Of a stretch of 64,000 nucleotides of DNA, positions 17,175-26,180 are shown piece after piece. Under the pieces are notes generated by a model. The model saw nothing but the letters and a program-made list of their open reading frames with translations. It did no database searches and was not told where the DNA came from. A program made the translations under genes and the position numbers. The DNA comes from Phycisphaeraceae bacterium (lineage in GTDB: Bacteria > Planctomycetota > Phycisphaerae > Phycisphaerales > UBA1924), in the NCBI GenBank assembly GCA_019636845.1, contig JAHBWV010000001.1, positions 930,001 through 994,000 of the forward strand, in the 5' to 3' direction. How positions within the stretch are numbered: position 1 is the first letter of the stretch; the number at the start of each line of letters is the position of its first letter.

Positions 17175-18854
17175 ATGACGAGCACTGAGGCCTCAATAGC
17201 GGGACGTGCGATATCGGGCCGGGCGGTGGCGCCCGCGCGGCTGACGTCGCTGATTGGTGTCGGGCTGCAGGCGTATCTCCGGAGCCGCCGGCGACTGCTG
17301 GGCGATCGGGAGTATTGGCGAGCCAATACAGCTCGTTTGCAGCGTTTGCAGCTTCGGCGGCTGCTGAACACGGCCTCTGGGTGCGAGTTCGGTGTAGCTC
17401 ACGGTTTCGGCAGGATCGGGCGGATGCCGGGGGAGGAGCTGCTGCGGGCGTATCGGGGCGAGGTGCCGATCGCGGACTGGTACGCGTTCAAGGAGACGAT
17501 CACACGGATGCGTGAGGGTGGTGAGCCGGATCTGCTCTGGCCGGGCAGGGTGATGGACTTTGCGCAGACGAGCGGCACGACCGCTGGCGACAAGTTCATA
17601 CCGGTTTCAAAGGCGATGCTGCGTTCGAACTATCGAGCGTCGCTGGACATTTTCTCGCATCTGTATCGCTTCGGGGTGCCGACTTCGCGGCTCTTCGGGG
17701 GGAAGTGTCTGTTTCTCGGAGGTTCGAGCGACCTGGCTGTGAATGAGCACGGCATACGGACGGGTGACCTTTCGGGGATCGTGACGCCGCTGATCCGGTG
17801 GCCGCTCTCGGAGATCTATGCGCCTGGGAAGCGGATTGCCCTGATGTCGCACTGGCCGAGCAAGATCGAGGCGATGGCGAGGGCGTGTCTTGAGATGGAC
17901 ATGCGGATGATCAGCGGCATGCCCTCGTGGGCGATCGTGCTGTTCGAGCGGGTGATGCAGCTGGACGCGGAGCGGCGGGGTGGGAATCGTCGGACGATCC
18001 GTGAGATCTGGCCGAACCTCGAGGTGTTTGTTCATGGTGGAGTGAAGTACGCGCCGTTCGGCGGGCGTGTGCGTCATGCGTTCAGCGGGGCTTCGGATGG
18101 GGATGACATCCCGACGCGATTCGAGCTGTATCCGGCGTCGGAGGGGTTCATCGCGATGCAGGACACGCCGGGCGACCCCGGGTTGCGCCTGATGTGCGAC
18201 ACGGAGATCTTCTACGAGTTTGTGCCTCTCGAAGAGATCGATAGGGCTGACGCGAGGGCGTTTCCCTGCGACCAGGTGGAGAAGGGGCAGCGTTATGTGG
18301 TGGTGATGTCGACGTGCGCGGGTCTGTGGCGGTACATCATCGGCGATGTTGTCGAGTTCGACACGATTCCGAGCAGGCCGGACGGGGTTGGTGGTGATGG
18401 TCCGTGCAGGTTGCGGATCGTGGGGAGGCATCGGCACTTCATCAACGCGTTCGGAGAGAACCTGATCGTGGAGCACATCGAGAACGCGGTCGCCGAGGCG
18501 TCGAGAGAGACGGGCGTTGTGGTGGGCGAGTTCACGGCCGCGCCGGTGTATCCGGAGGGAGGTCGGAGGGGCGGTCTGGAGCTTGTGGTCGAGGTGGATC
18601 GGGAGGCGTTTGCGCGCGGCTCGGTGAGGTTCGCGGAGCTGTTTGACGCGGGGCTCAAGTCGCAGTGCGTGGACTATGCGACGAAGCGCACGGACGACCT
18701 CGGAATGGCGGCACCGACCATCACGCCTGTTCCTGTGGGGGCTTTCCACCGCTGGCTCGAAGCGAAGGGAAAGCTGGGTGGCCAGCACAAGTGTCCGCGC
18801 TGCGCGAATCATCGCGAGATCGTCGCCGGCGTGCTCGAGGCGGCGCGTGCCTGA
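17175..18854 (+). CDS. GH3 family acyl-acid-amido synthetase-like protein
   Basis: 559 residues, the usual GH3 length. 'DFAQTSGTTAGDKFIPVSKAMLRS' (about 134-157) is the phosphate-binding 'TSGTT.G..K.iP.s' motif of GH3 enzymes, and 'ELYPASEGFIAMQ' and 'YRYVVVMSTCAGLWRYIIGDVVEFD'-type segments follow in the right order. Plant members adenylate jasmonate or auxin and couple it to amino acids. Bacterial members are mostly uncharacterised, so only the chemistry (ATP-dependent acyl adenylate, then amide or ester) can be inferred. The alpha/beta hydrolase just upstream could act on the same compound. Confidence 0.88.
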   Translation: MTSTEASIAGRAISGRAVAPARLTSLIGVGLQAYLRSRRRLLGDREYWRANTARLQRLQLRRLLNTASGCEFGVAHGFGRIGRMPGEELLRAYRGEVPIADWYAFKETITRMREGGEPDLLWPGRVMDFAQTSGTTAGDKFIPVSKAMLRSNYRASLDIFSHLYRFGVPTSRLFGGKCLFLGGSSDLAVNEHGIRTGDLSGIVTPLIRWPLSEIYAPGKRIALMSHWPSKIEAMARACLEMDMRMISGMPSWAIVLFERVMQLDAERRGGNRRTIREIWPNLEVFVHGGVKYAPFGGRVRHAFSGASDGDDIPTRFELYPASEGFIAMQDTPGDPGLRLMCDTEIFYEFVPLEEIDRADARAFPCDQVEKGQRYVVVMSTCAGLWRYIIGDVVEFDTIPSRPDGVGGDGPCRLRIVGRHRHFINAFGENLIVEHIENAVAEASRETGVVVGEFTAAPVYPEGGRRGGLELVVEVDREAFARGSVRFAELFDAGLKSQCVDYATKRTDDLGMAAPTITPVPVGAFHRWLEAKGKLGGQHKCPRCANHREIVAGVLEAARA

Positions 18855-18968
18855 ACGGTCCGGATGCGTGTTGTGAAGTTGATGGTAGTTGCGGTGTGCT
18901 GGCGGTCCTTCGCAACCGGATGCTGTGTGATGTGTTCAGAGGTGTACCACTGGGAAAGGAGCCAAGTG

Positions 18969-19169
18969 ATGGATGCTCGCGCACGTGTTTCGGTTGTACT
19001 GGGGATCGTGCTCGGGTTTGTGGTGCTCGGACTTGTGTTTCAGAGGATTGAGGTGGTGGTGTTTGGATGCCTTGTTGCACTGGGCGGCTCGGTGGCGGCG
19101 ATTCTCGAGTGTGGGAGCGGCGTGCAAGGGCGTCGCTGGGACTGCGGGAGGCACGCGAATCGGGGCTGA
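18969..19169 (+). CDS. Small two-helix membrane protein
   Basis: 66 residues from an ATG preceded by AAAGGAG six bases upstream, the best ribosome site in this interval. Two hydrophobic stretches ('VSVVLGIVLGFVVLGLVF' and 'VVVFGCLVALGGSVAAIL') are followed by a short basic tail. No family was recognised. It ends 32 bp before the DinB-like gene on the same strand. A start farther upstream is possible but lacks a ribosome site. Confidence 0.45.
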   Translation: MDARARVSVVLGIVLGFVVLGLVFQRIEVVVFGCLVALGGSVAAILECGSGVQGRRWDCGRHANRG

Positions 19170-19201
19170 TCTCAGGGCTGGTGGCGTACCTACTGTTGTG
19201 C

Positions 19202-19729
19202 ATGGAACAGTCGTCGGTTGGTTTGGTCGGGATTGCTGCGGTTGCGTTGCTCGATCAGTGTGCCGCGTTCATCCAGTCGATTCCTGAGCGTGTGTACACG
19301 GCGGACGCGACGACGATCCGCGGCGGGACAATCGGGAAGCACGTCCGCCACTCGCTCGATCACTTTGCGGCGGCGTTGCACGGCCATTCCGGCACGGAGC
19401 CGATCGACTACGACCATCGGGCCCGGAACGTGCCGATGGAGACGGAGCGCGAGTCCGCGCTTGCGGCGATCCGGTCGATGCAATCGATGATCGCGTCGCT
19501 GGGAGAGGCCGAGTTGGGTTCTCCTGTTCGTATCCGTGTGATGCTGTCATCTGATGGCGGTGATGCGGTGCTTGCCTCGACGCTGGCGCGTGAGCTGGCG
19601 TTTGCGACGCATCACGCGATCCATCACAACACGATGATGAAGACGATCGCGGCGGAGTTCGGGCTGGAGGTCGGCGATGAGTTCGGCAAGGCCCCGTCGA
19701 CGCTCAACTATGAGTCGTCGCGTCGTTGA
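19202..19729 (+). CDS. DinB-like four-helix-bundle protein
   Basis: 175 residues. 'GGTIGKHVRHSLDHFAAALHG' near residue 50 and 'FATHHAIHHNTMM' near residue 145 supply the spaced histidines that bind metal in DinB/YfiT-type bundles. Members include thiol-dependent transferases and many proteins without known reaction. The frame is open upstream, but the ATG at 'MEQSSVGLV' gives the family-like length. It lies four bases before the next reading frame on the same strand and is probably co-translated with the NRDE gene. Confidence 0.68.
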   Translation: MEQSSVGLVGIAAVALLDQCAAFIQSIPERVYTADATTIRGGTIGKHVRHSLDHFAAALHGHSGTEPIDYDHRARNVPMETERESALAAIRSMQSMIASLGEAELGSPVRIRVMLSSDGGDAVLASTLARELAFATHHAIHHNTMMKTIAAEFGLEVGDEFGKAPSTLNYESSRR

Positions 19730-19739
19730 GTGATTGATC

Positions 19740-20495
19740 GTGTGCACGGTCTCGATTCTTGCTCTTCCGGGTGTGGGGCCGTCGTATCGGCTGGTGACCA
19801 GCCGCGACGAGCAGAGAACTCGCGCGCCCGGTGAGCCGCCTGCGTGGCGGACTCTGGGCGGGGTGCGGGTGTTGTCGCCTCGTGATCCTGTCGGGGGCGG
19901 GACCTGGGTCGCGACGACCGATGGGGGTGTGACGCTGTGTCTGTTGAACGGGAACCTCGGTCGGCCGGTTGCGCTTCCGAAGCGGGCGCGTTCTCGGGGA
20001 GAGCTGATCGAACGTCTGATCGGGCTTGACTCGATAGAGGCGATGATCGACGCGACGCGTGGGGAGAGTCTGGATCCGTATCCGCCGTTCCGATTGGTCG
20101 CGATCGTGCCGGTCCGAGGAGAGGGCGCGGGGGTACGGATCGCGGATCTTTTCTGGGATCGGGCGGCTCCGGTGTGGACGCTCGATCATGCGGCACCGAT
20201 CTGCTTTGTGAGCTCGGGGCTCGGGGACGACCGGGTTGTGCCGCGGCTGGGGCTGTTTGATTCGATGGTCCGGGGTGAGCGGCGTCCATCGGCGCAGGAC
20301 GCGTTTCACGACCATGTGTGGCCGGAACGTCCGGAAATAAGCGTGCGGATGTCGAGGGAGGACGCGAGGACGGTGAGTATCACGGCGGTGACGGTTCTGT
20401 GCGGTCCTGATGGGGGGGCGCAGGTGACGTATGAGTACCGACCGGTCGCGGATGGTGTGGGCGGGGCTCTGGCATCCGGGCGTCACAACGGCTAA
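19740..20495 (+). CDS. NRDE family protein (TANGO2-like)
   Basis: 251 residues from a GTG that gives the family-typical 'MCTV' N-terminus with Cys at position 2; an upstream TTG would bury this. The 'TSRDEQRTR' motif near residue 22 corresponds to the NRDE signature, followed by 'PRDPVGGGTWVATTDGG' and 'LLNGN', all in the family order. The biochemical role of NRDE proteins is unsettled; the eukaryotic homologue TANGO2 has been linked to lipid or haem handling. 10 bp separates it from the DinB-like gene. Confidence 0.78.
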   Translation: MCTVSILALPGVGPSYRLVTSRDEQRTRAPGEPPAWRTLGGVRVLSPRDPVGGGTWVATTDGGVTLCLLNGNLGRPVALPKRARSRGELIERLIGLDSIEAMIDATRGESLDPYPPFRLVAIVPVRGEGAGVRIADLFWDRAAPVWTLDHAAPICFVSSGLGDDRVVPRLGLFDSMVRGERRPSAQDAFHDHVWPERPEISVRMSREDARTVSITAVTVLCGPDGGAQVTYEYRPVADGVGGALASGRHNG

Positions 20496-20526
20496 GGTCC
20501 ATTCCAGACGCGCCACGCGAGCCCCG

Positions 20527-22125
20527 ATGCGAATCGCCCTGTTTCATTCCGACGACCCGAATGACGTTGCTGACGCTGTTGCGCTCGGTCGGTCGCTGCG
20601 TCGGCACGGGCACGACGTGCTGGACCTTGTCAGGCCTGGGGTCTTGAGCGCGTTCAGGGCGTGCGGGTCTGAGCAGGTTCGTGTGTGTGATTCGCGTGCG
20701 TCCGATGAGCGGTTCGGGGGGGCGGTCGCGGCGTTTGCTCCGGATGCTTTCGCTGTTCTCGCTTCTGGGGCTTGGCCCCATATCGGCGAGCTGTCGGATC
20801 TTCACGGTGCGAGGTCGCTCCTTGAGGGTGAACGCAACTGGGCGAGTCACAAGGACCGGTGCGAGGGTGTGGAGAGGGCGTTGCTGGGTACGGTCGGATC
20901 TGCACGGAATCGCGAGGCGGATGAGCAGCGCGAGATGCTGGAGGCGGAGGCGGCTGCGCTCGATGCGGCGTGTTCGGAGGCGGTGACGAGAATCGCGATG
21001 GGGATCGAGAGCGCTCGGTCGCTGCGCGAGGCGTCTCGGTTGATTCTCGTGTTGCAGCATGCGATCGAGGCGCAGGCGATCGATGCGGCGGATCTGCAGA
21101 CACAGTTGGATGCGAGAGCCGCGACGATCCGCGATCGAGACGCGCAGATTGCGCAGCTTCGAGCGCGTCTTTCTGAGTTGGGGTCTGAGCTCGATCGGTT
21201 GCACCGAGTCGGGGCCGATCTGACGCTTGCCCACAAGGAGATCGCGCGTCTTCGTGATCTGATCAGGGTGCTTGAGGACGGCGGTGTCGCTGTGTCGCCG
21301 GAGGAGCACGCGGCCCTGAAGTCGCGTCTGGCGGCTGCGGAGGCCGAGGGCGCCCGGGTCGCTGAGATCGGGGCGGAGTTGGAGCGGATGCACCGAGTGG
21401 CAGATCACGCGCATTCGTTGGCCGCTGCGAGGGAGGCGGAGCTGGCTGCGGCCCGAGCCCAGATCGAGGAGTTGCGTGAGCAGGCGCGCGGGTTGCACAC
21501 GCTCGGGGCGGAGCTCCATCGAGTTCATGGCGTTGCGGGCGAGTTGAGGGCGCAGTTGCAGATCCAGAGCGCCCGAGTCGGAGAGGCGTTGGAAGAGGTC
21601 CAGAGGGCTCGTCGGGAGTTGCGGGAGGCGGACGCGAGTACGGCGGCTGCGAGGGCGGCAGCGCTTGTGGACTCGGCGCGTGCGGCGAGGATCGCCGAGG
21701 AACTGGCGCGGATGCAGCAGGCGGTGATCCAGTCGCAGGCGCGTGCGGAGACGCTGCGGAACGATGTGTCGCGAGCGAGGACGGACAGGGACGCGCTCGA
21801 CGCGGTTGTGATCGCACGAGACGCGGAGATCGCACGGCTCGTGAAGGAGACGGCTGAGGCGAGGCGAGAGGCGGCGGCAGCGGTTGGCGCACGCGATCGG
21901 GAGAGGGCGAGAGCGGACGCGCTCGCGGCCGAGAATGTGACGTTGCGTCAGCGCCTCGGGGAGTTGCTCGCTTCGCGTTGGAGGAAGATCGGCCAGCGTT
22001 TTGGGGTTGCGATGACGATGCCGTGGGAGCGTGAGATTCGTGAGATCAAGCCGAGTGATTCGCGTGCGGGGATTGCGGGTCCGGGCTCTCGGGAGCCCGG
22101 CCGAAACGGGCGGGGAGGCGTATGA
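20527..22125 (+). CDS. Long coiled-coil protein linked to glycosyltransferase
   Basis: 532 residues. Residues 1-125 form a compact domain starting 'MRIALFHSDDPNDVADAVALGRSLRRHGHDVLDLV', like the N-terminal Rossmann half of a GT4 enzyme. From about 130 to 470 the protein is almost continuous Ala/Glu/Arg coiled coil. The C-terminal 'LASRWRKIGQRFGVAMTMPWE' is the short motif often found at the end of polysaccharide-cluster coiled-coil proteins. The stop overlaps the next start (ATGA), so translation of the glycosyltransferase is coupled. It may act as a scaffold or length-control protein for surface sugar assembly; this is inference. Confidence 0.75.
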   Translation: MRIALFHSDDPNDVADAVALGRSLRRHGHDVLDLVRPGVLSAFRACGSEQVRVCDSRASDERFGGAVAAFAPDAFAVLASGAWPHIGELSDLHGARSLLEGERNWASHKDRCEGVERALLGTVGSARNREADEQREMLEAEAAALDAACSEAVTRIAMGIESARSLREASRLILVLQHAIEAQAIDAADLQTQLDARAATIRDRDAQIAQLRARLSELGSELDRLHRVGADLTLAHKEIARLRDLIRVLEDGGVAVSPEEHAALKSRLAAAEAEGARVAEIGAELERMHRVADHAHSLAAAREAELAAARAQIEELREQARGLHTLGAELHRVHGVAGELRAQLQIQSARVGEALEEVQRARRELREADASTAAARAAALVDSARAARIAEELARMQQAVIQSQARAETLRNDVSRARTDRDALDAVVIARDAEIARLVKETAEARREAAAAVGARDRERARADALAAENVTLRQRLGELLASRWRKIGQRFGVAMTMPWEREIREIKPSDSRAGIAGPGSREPGRNGRGGV

Positions 22126-24701
22126 CTGACGGCGTGTGTCCATCGGATGGCGGCTCGGGAGGGGCGTTTCGGGCGAGTGGCTTGGGGATGCCCGGGCTTC
22201 GGTGGCCCCGGATCGAGCCCGATGCGGCGCGGCTGCCCGCGACGCTTCCCGATGGTTCGCCGTGGCCTCGGATCTCGATCGTGACGCCGACGTTCAACCA
22301 GGGGCGGTTCATCGAGGAGACGCTGCTTTCGGTGATCAACCAGGGGTACCCCAACGTTGAGCACATTGTTGTAGATGGGGCATCGACCGACGAGACTGCG
22401 GAGATTCTGGCTCGGTACAGGGAGCGGCTTGCGCATGTGGTCTCGGAGAAGGACAGGGGGCAGTCTGATGCGATCAACAAGGGGATGCGTCTTGCGACGG
22501 GCGAGATACTCACGTGGCTGAACTCGGATGACATGCTCGCGCCGGGTGCGCTGCACGCGGCGGCACTGGCGTTCTGGCGTCATCGGTCGGACATGGTCGC
22601 GGGAGTGTGCGAGCTGTATCGCGACGGGGAGATCGTTCATCGGCATCTGACCGCGTGCCCGAACGGTCCGCTTTCTGTGGGCGAGCTTCTCGACCTTGAG
22701 GGCTCGTGGCTGAGGGGGCGGTTTTTCTACCAGCCAGAGGTGATGTTCACGCGGGCTCTGTGGGAGCGTGCGGGCGCGCATGTGAGGGAGGATGCTTTCT
22801 ACAGCATGGACTACGAGCTGTGGCTGCGATTCGCGCACGCCGGAGCGAAGATGCGCGTGATTGCGAGTCCGATCGCGCATTTCCGTGTCCATGATGATCA
22901 GAAGACCGCGGTGGCGGAGAACTACAGGGCGGAGCTTCCGAGGGTTCGGGATGAGTTTGCGAGGGAGCGTTCGCTCACGATCCCGAGGGCGCGTCCGGAG
23001 GGGAGGGCGCGGCTGAAGGTCGTGCTCTTCAATGACATTGGTTACACATATGGGGCGGGGATCGCCCACAAGCGAGTGGCCGCGGCGTTCACGCTGATGG
23101 GGCATGAGGTGGTGGTGCTCGCCGCGACGAGTGTTCATCCGACGCGTGAGCAGACCCGGTTGGGGGGCGAGTCGGTGCTGGAGCAGATTGAGCGCCACTC
23201 GCCCGATCTTGTGGTGCTCGGGAATCTGCATGGCGCGGGGGTGAGTGCGGAGACGATCGGCTTGATCGCGGGTCGTTTTCAGACGGTCTTTGTGATGCAC
23301 GATCTGTGGCTGGTGACCGGAAGGTGTGCGTACACGGGGGGATGCCGGGCGTACCTCTCGGGCTGTTCGCAACGATGCACGTGTCCGCCGGGCTATCCGG
23401 ATGCGAAGCCGGAGGCGATCGCGCCGATGTGGAATTCGAAGCGGCGTGTGCTGAGTTCCTCGGCGAAGCTGGCTGTGGCAGGGGATAGCAGGCACGTGGC
23501 GGGGGTCGCTGAGGAGGCGGTTGCGAGCGATCCGTTGTGCGCGATGACGGGTGTTCGTCCGCCGGTGTCCTGGATCAAGTACGGGTTTGAGACGGACGTC
23601 TTTGTGCCTCGGGATCGGCGATTGTGCCGCGAGTTGCTGGGACTGCCCCAGGACTCGTTCATCGTGCTTTCGAGCGCGTCGTCGCTGGACGATGAGCGGA
23701 AGGGTCTAGCGCACCTTGCGGAGGCGATGGCGTCTCTGGAGCTGCGTGATGCGTTGGTGGTATGTGTGGGGCACCTGCCGGCGGATCGTGAGCCACCGAT
23801 ACCCGGTATGCGGGCGATGGGGTACATGGACGATCCGATGCGTCTGGCGATGCTGTACAGCGCGTGCGATATCTTTGTGGGGCCATCGCTTGAGGAGGCC
23901 TTTGGGCAGGTGTTTGTAGAGGCGGCGGCGTGCGGCACGCCCGCGGTCGGGTATCCGGTTGATGGGGTGCCCGAGGCGATCACCCACGGCGTTACCGGGC
24001 TGGTTGCCGATGGGTGCGAGCCGGCGTCGCTTGCGAGGGCGATTGACAGCTTGTACCGGGATCATGTGCTCCGTCGCACGCTTTCATTGTTGGCACCGAT
24101 TCACGTTCGCAATGAGTGGTCGATGACTGCGGCGGCGCATCGCTGGCGGGAGTTCTTCCACGAGACAGGGCTAGAGAAGTCCTTGCGGCTTGGCGCGAGG
24201 ATGGATATCGGCGTCGGTGACCGGACGCCGCCAGCGCCTCAGCGGTTGGCTTCGGTTGAGCCGGGGTGGCGTGCTGTCAGCGGGTTTGACAACTGGGAGG
24301 GACCATATCCGGAGCAGGAACTGCCCCGTTGTCGATGGATCCTCGGGCCGGTGGCGAGGTTCGAGGTGGACGTGGCGGATGCGGGGCCGCATCGGGTAGT
24401 GGTCAGGTATCGGAACTTTGAACAGGGCCAGCGTGTGCGGCTCGTTGGTGAGCGTGGCGTGGTTGCCGAGCGTGAGGTTCCTGTGACTCCGTCGGGGCAT
24501 AAGCCCGCGATCGCGTTCATCACGCACCTGAAGAAGGGCGTGAATGCGTTGGAGCTGCACGTCTGGAAGTGGCGGCACGGCGATCGACCGATGTCGCTGC
24601 TCGTGACGAATGTGCGAGCGATCCCGACGCGAGCGACGATCGGGGCTCCGCGGGTTGCGTCGACGGCAGAGGCGAAACCGGCGCAGACGGCCGGCGCGTG
24701 A
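22122..24701 (+). CDS. Two-domain GT2-GT4 glycosyltransferase
   Basis: 859 residues. Residues about 48-290 form a GT2 domain: 'ISIVTPTFNQGRFIEETLLSVINQ', 'DGASTDET', 'DRGQSDAINKG' and the metal-binding 'NSDD'. Residues about 300-690 form a GT4 domain with 'YGAGIAHKRVAAAFTLMGHEVVVL', 'FVMHDLWLVTGRCAYTGGC' and Cys-rich 'CSQRCTCPP' (WcaC-like), and acceptor-end 'FVGPSLEEAFGQVFVEAAACGTPAVGY'. Residues about 700-859 are beta-rich, unassigned. A single chain could add two sugars in sequence to a polysaccharide. No signal peptide; cytoplasmic or membrane-peripheral. Confidence 0.88.
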   Translation: MTDGVCPSDGGSGGAFRASGLGMPGLRWPRIEPDAARLPATLPDGSPWPRISIVTPTFNQGRFIEETLLSVINQGYPNVEHIVVDGASTDETAEILARYRERLAHVVSEKDRGQSDAINKGMRLATGEILTWLNSDDMLAPGALHAAALAFWRHRSDMVAGVCELYRDGEIVHRHLTACPNGPLSVGELLDLEGSWLRGRFFYQPEVMFTRALWERAGAHVREDAFYSMDYELWLRFAHAGAKMRVIASPIAHFRVHDDQKTAVAENYRAELPRVRDEFARERSLTIPRARPEGRARLKVVLFNDIGYTYGAGIAHKRVAAAFTLMGHEVVVLAATSVHPTREQTRLGGESVLEQIERHSPDLVVLGNLHGAGVSAETIGLIAGRFQTVFVMHDLWLVTGRCAYTGGCRAYLSGCSQRCTCPPGYPDAKPEAIAPMWNSKRRVLSSSAKLAVAGDSRHVAGVAEEAVASDPLCAMTGVRPPVSWIKYGFETDVFVPRDRRLCRELLGLPQDSFIVLSSASSLDDERKGLAHLAEAMASLELRDALVVCVGHLPADREPPIPGMRAMGYMDDPMRLAMLYSACDIFVGPSLEEAFGQVFVEAAACGTPAVGYPVDGVPEAITHGVTGLVADGCEPASLARAIDSLYRDHVLRRTLSLLAPIHVRNEWSMTAAAHRWREFFHETGLEKSLRLGARMDIGVGDRTPPAPQRLASVEPGWRAVSGFDNWEGPYPEQELPRCRWILGPVARFEVDVADAGPHRVVVRYRNFEQGQRVRLVGERGVVAEREVPVTPSGHKPAIAFITHLKKGVNALELHVWKWRHGDRPMSLLVTNVRAIPTRATIGAPRVASTAEAKPAQTAGA

Positions 24702-24743
24702 GACGTTGCGAATTTGCGGCGGGAATGGATGAGCCGTGCGCGG

Positions 24744-26084
24744 TCAGTGCGCGGGGAGTGAGCCCTCATAGGGACGGTCTTCGAGTGCCATGGGATCCGT
24801 CGGGGCGGTCTCGATGTCGTGCCCATCAGGGGCGTAGAAGCGAGAGCCGGCGAGGCGGATCTTGCGGTTGGGCTCGTTGCGGGGGAGACGGGGGAGGATC
24901 CAGAGGACCGCGGCGATTGCGACGGCGTTGGCGATGAGCATGGGGACGACGTCGGTGAGGCGGAAGTAGACCATCACGCTGGTCAGCACGACGACCACGA
25001 GCGCGAGCGGGATGACGCCCTGCCAGGCGACCTGCATGATCTGGTCGTAGCGAAGACGGGGCAGCGACCAGCGGATCACCATCATGAAGGCGATGAGCAC
25101 GAGGACCTTCGAGTAGAAGATGCCGAACTTGGCAAGGACAACGAGGACGCTGGAGGTTTCGAGCGGGAGGAAGTTGTGGAAGGGCGCGATGTCCCAGCCG
25201 CCGAGGAAGATCAGCGCGAAGAGCCCGCAGGAGGTGATCATGTGGGCGTATTCGGCGAGGAAGTACATGGCGAATCGCATCGCCGAGTATTCGGTGTGGT
25301 ATCCGCCGACGAGCTCGCTCTCTGCCTCGGCGATATCGAAGGGGGCGCGGTTGGCCTCGGCGAGGATCGCGATGAAGAAGATCACGCAGGCGAGGGGCTG
25401 GCTGAAGACGAGCCATCCGTGCTCGAGCTGGTAGCCGATGATGCGCTCGGGGGTGAGTGAGCCGACCATGAGCAGCACGGCGAGCAGGGCGAGGCCCAGA
25501 GGGATCTCGTAGGAGATCATCTGAGCGGTTGCGCGCATGCCGCCGAGGAAGGAGTACTTGTTGTTGCTGGCCCAGCCGCCGAGGGAGACGCCATAGACAC
25601 CGACGGATGCGACCGCGAGCATGTAGATGATGCCGACGTTGACGTTGGCGCCGGCGACGAGGACGGGGCCGCCCGCGATGGTGCCGATGAAGGGGAGTGT
25701 GAGTTCGGGCATGATCCACACGCCGCCCCACGGGAGGATCACGAAGCCCATGAGCGCGGGGATGATCGAGAACATGGGCCCGAGCGTGAAGAGGATCTTG
25801 TCGACGCCTGACGGGGTGTAGTCCTCTTTGAGGAGGAACTTGAGCCCGTCGGCGAGGGGCTGGCCGAGCCCCCAGAATCCGAAGCCGAAGGTCAGCTTCT
25901 GGAGGATGGGTAGCCCGAAGTCAAAGCCGACTCGGTTCGGTCCGACGCGGTCCTGGATGTAGGCGGAGATTTTCCGCTCGAGGTAGATGAGGTACGCGAC
26001 CGTCAACAGGATCACGTGGACAACCACGAGGATCACGGCGACGTTGACGATCAGTTGTGCGGTCACAATCTTGCTCAGGTCCAT
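24744..26084 (-). CDS. nuoH: NADH-quinone oxidoreductase subunit H (complex I)
   Basis: 446 residues with eight or more membrane helices; 'AYLIYLERKISAYIQDRVGPNRVGFDFGLPILQ' and 'NRAPFDIAEAESELVGGYHTEYSAM' are the diagnostic complex I subunit H/ND1 segments. Subunit H joins the quinone chamber to the proton-pumping arm. The C-terminal about 60 residues ('RNEPNRKIRL..') extend past the usual end. No other nuo gene is nearby; neighbours are glycosyltransferase and sulfotransferase genes. Loss from an operon or a scattered complex I gene set is therefore likely. Tail-to-tail with the upstream glycosyltransferase (42 bp). Confidence 0.95.
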   Translation of the reverse strand: MDLSKIVTAQLIVNVAVILVVVHVILLTVAYLIYLERKISAYIQDRVGPNRVGFDFGLPILQKLTFGFGFWGLGQPLADGLKFLLKEDYTPSGVDKILFTLGPMFSIIPALMGFVILPWGGVWIMPELTLPFIGTIAGGPVLVAGANVNVGIIYMLAVASVGVYGVSLGGWASNNKYSFLGGMRATAQMISYEIPLGLALLAVLLMVGSLTPERIIGYQLEHGWLVFSQPLACVIFFIAILAEANRAPFDIAEAESELVGGYHTEYSAMRFAMYFLAEYAHMITSCGLFALIFLGGWDIAPFHNFLPLETSSVLVVLAKFGIFYSKVLVLIAFMMVIRWSLPRLRYDQIMQVAWQGVIPLALVVVVLTSVMVYFRLTDVVPMLIANAVAIAAVLWILPRLPRNEPNRKIRLAGSRFYAPDGHDIETAPTDPMALEDRPYEGSLPAH

Positions 26085-26180
26085 AAGGGCGTGATGCTAG
26101 TGCGGCACTTGGTCGGTGGAAAGTGCGCCCTGCAAGATGGGTGAGGCAGGGGGTGAGGGGAGTCGTTGGCTATGGAGCCC

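Noticed and set aside
20380..22143. A 587-codon minus-strand open frame
   Set aside because: Mirror of the coiled-coil gene's repetitive codons; no start signal or family.
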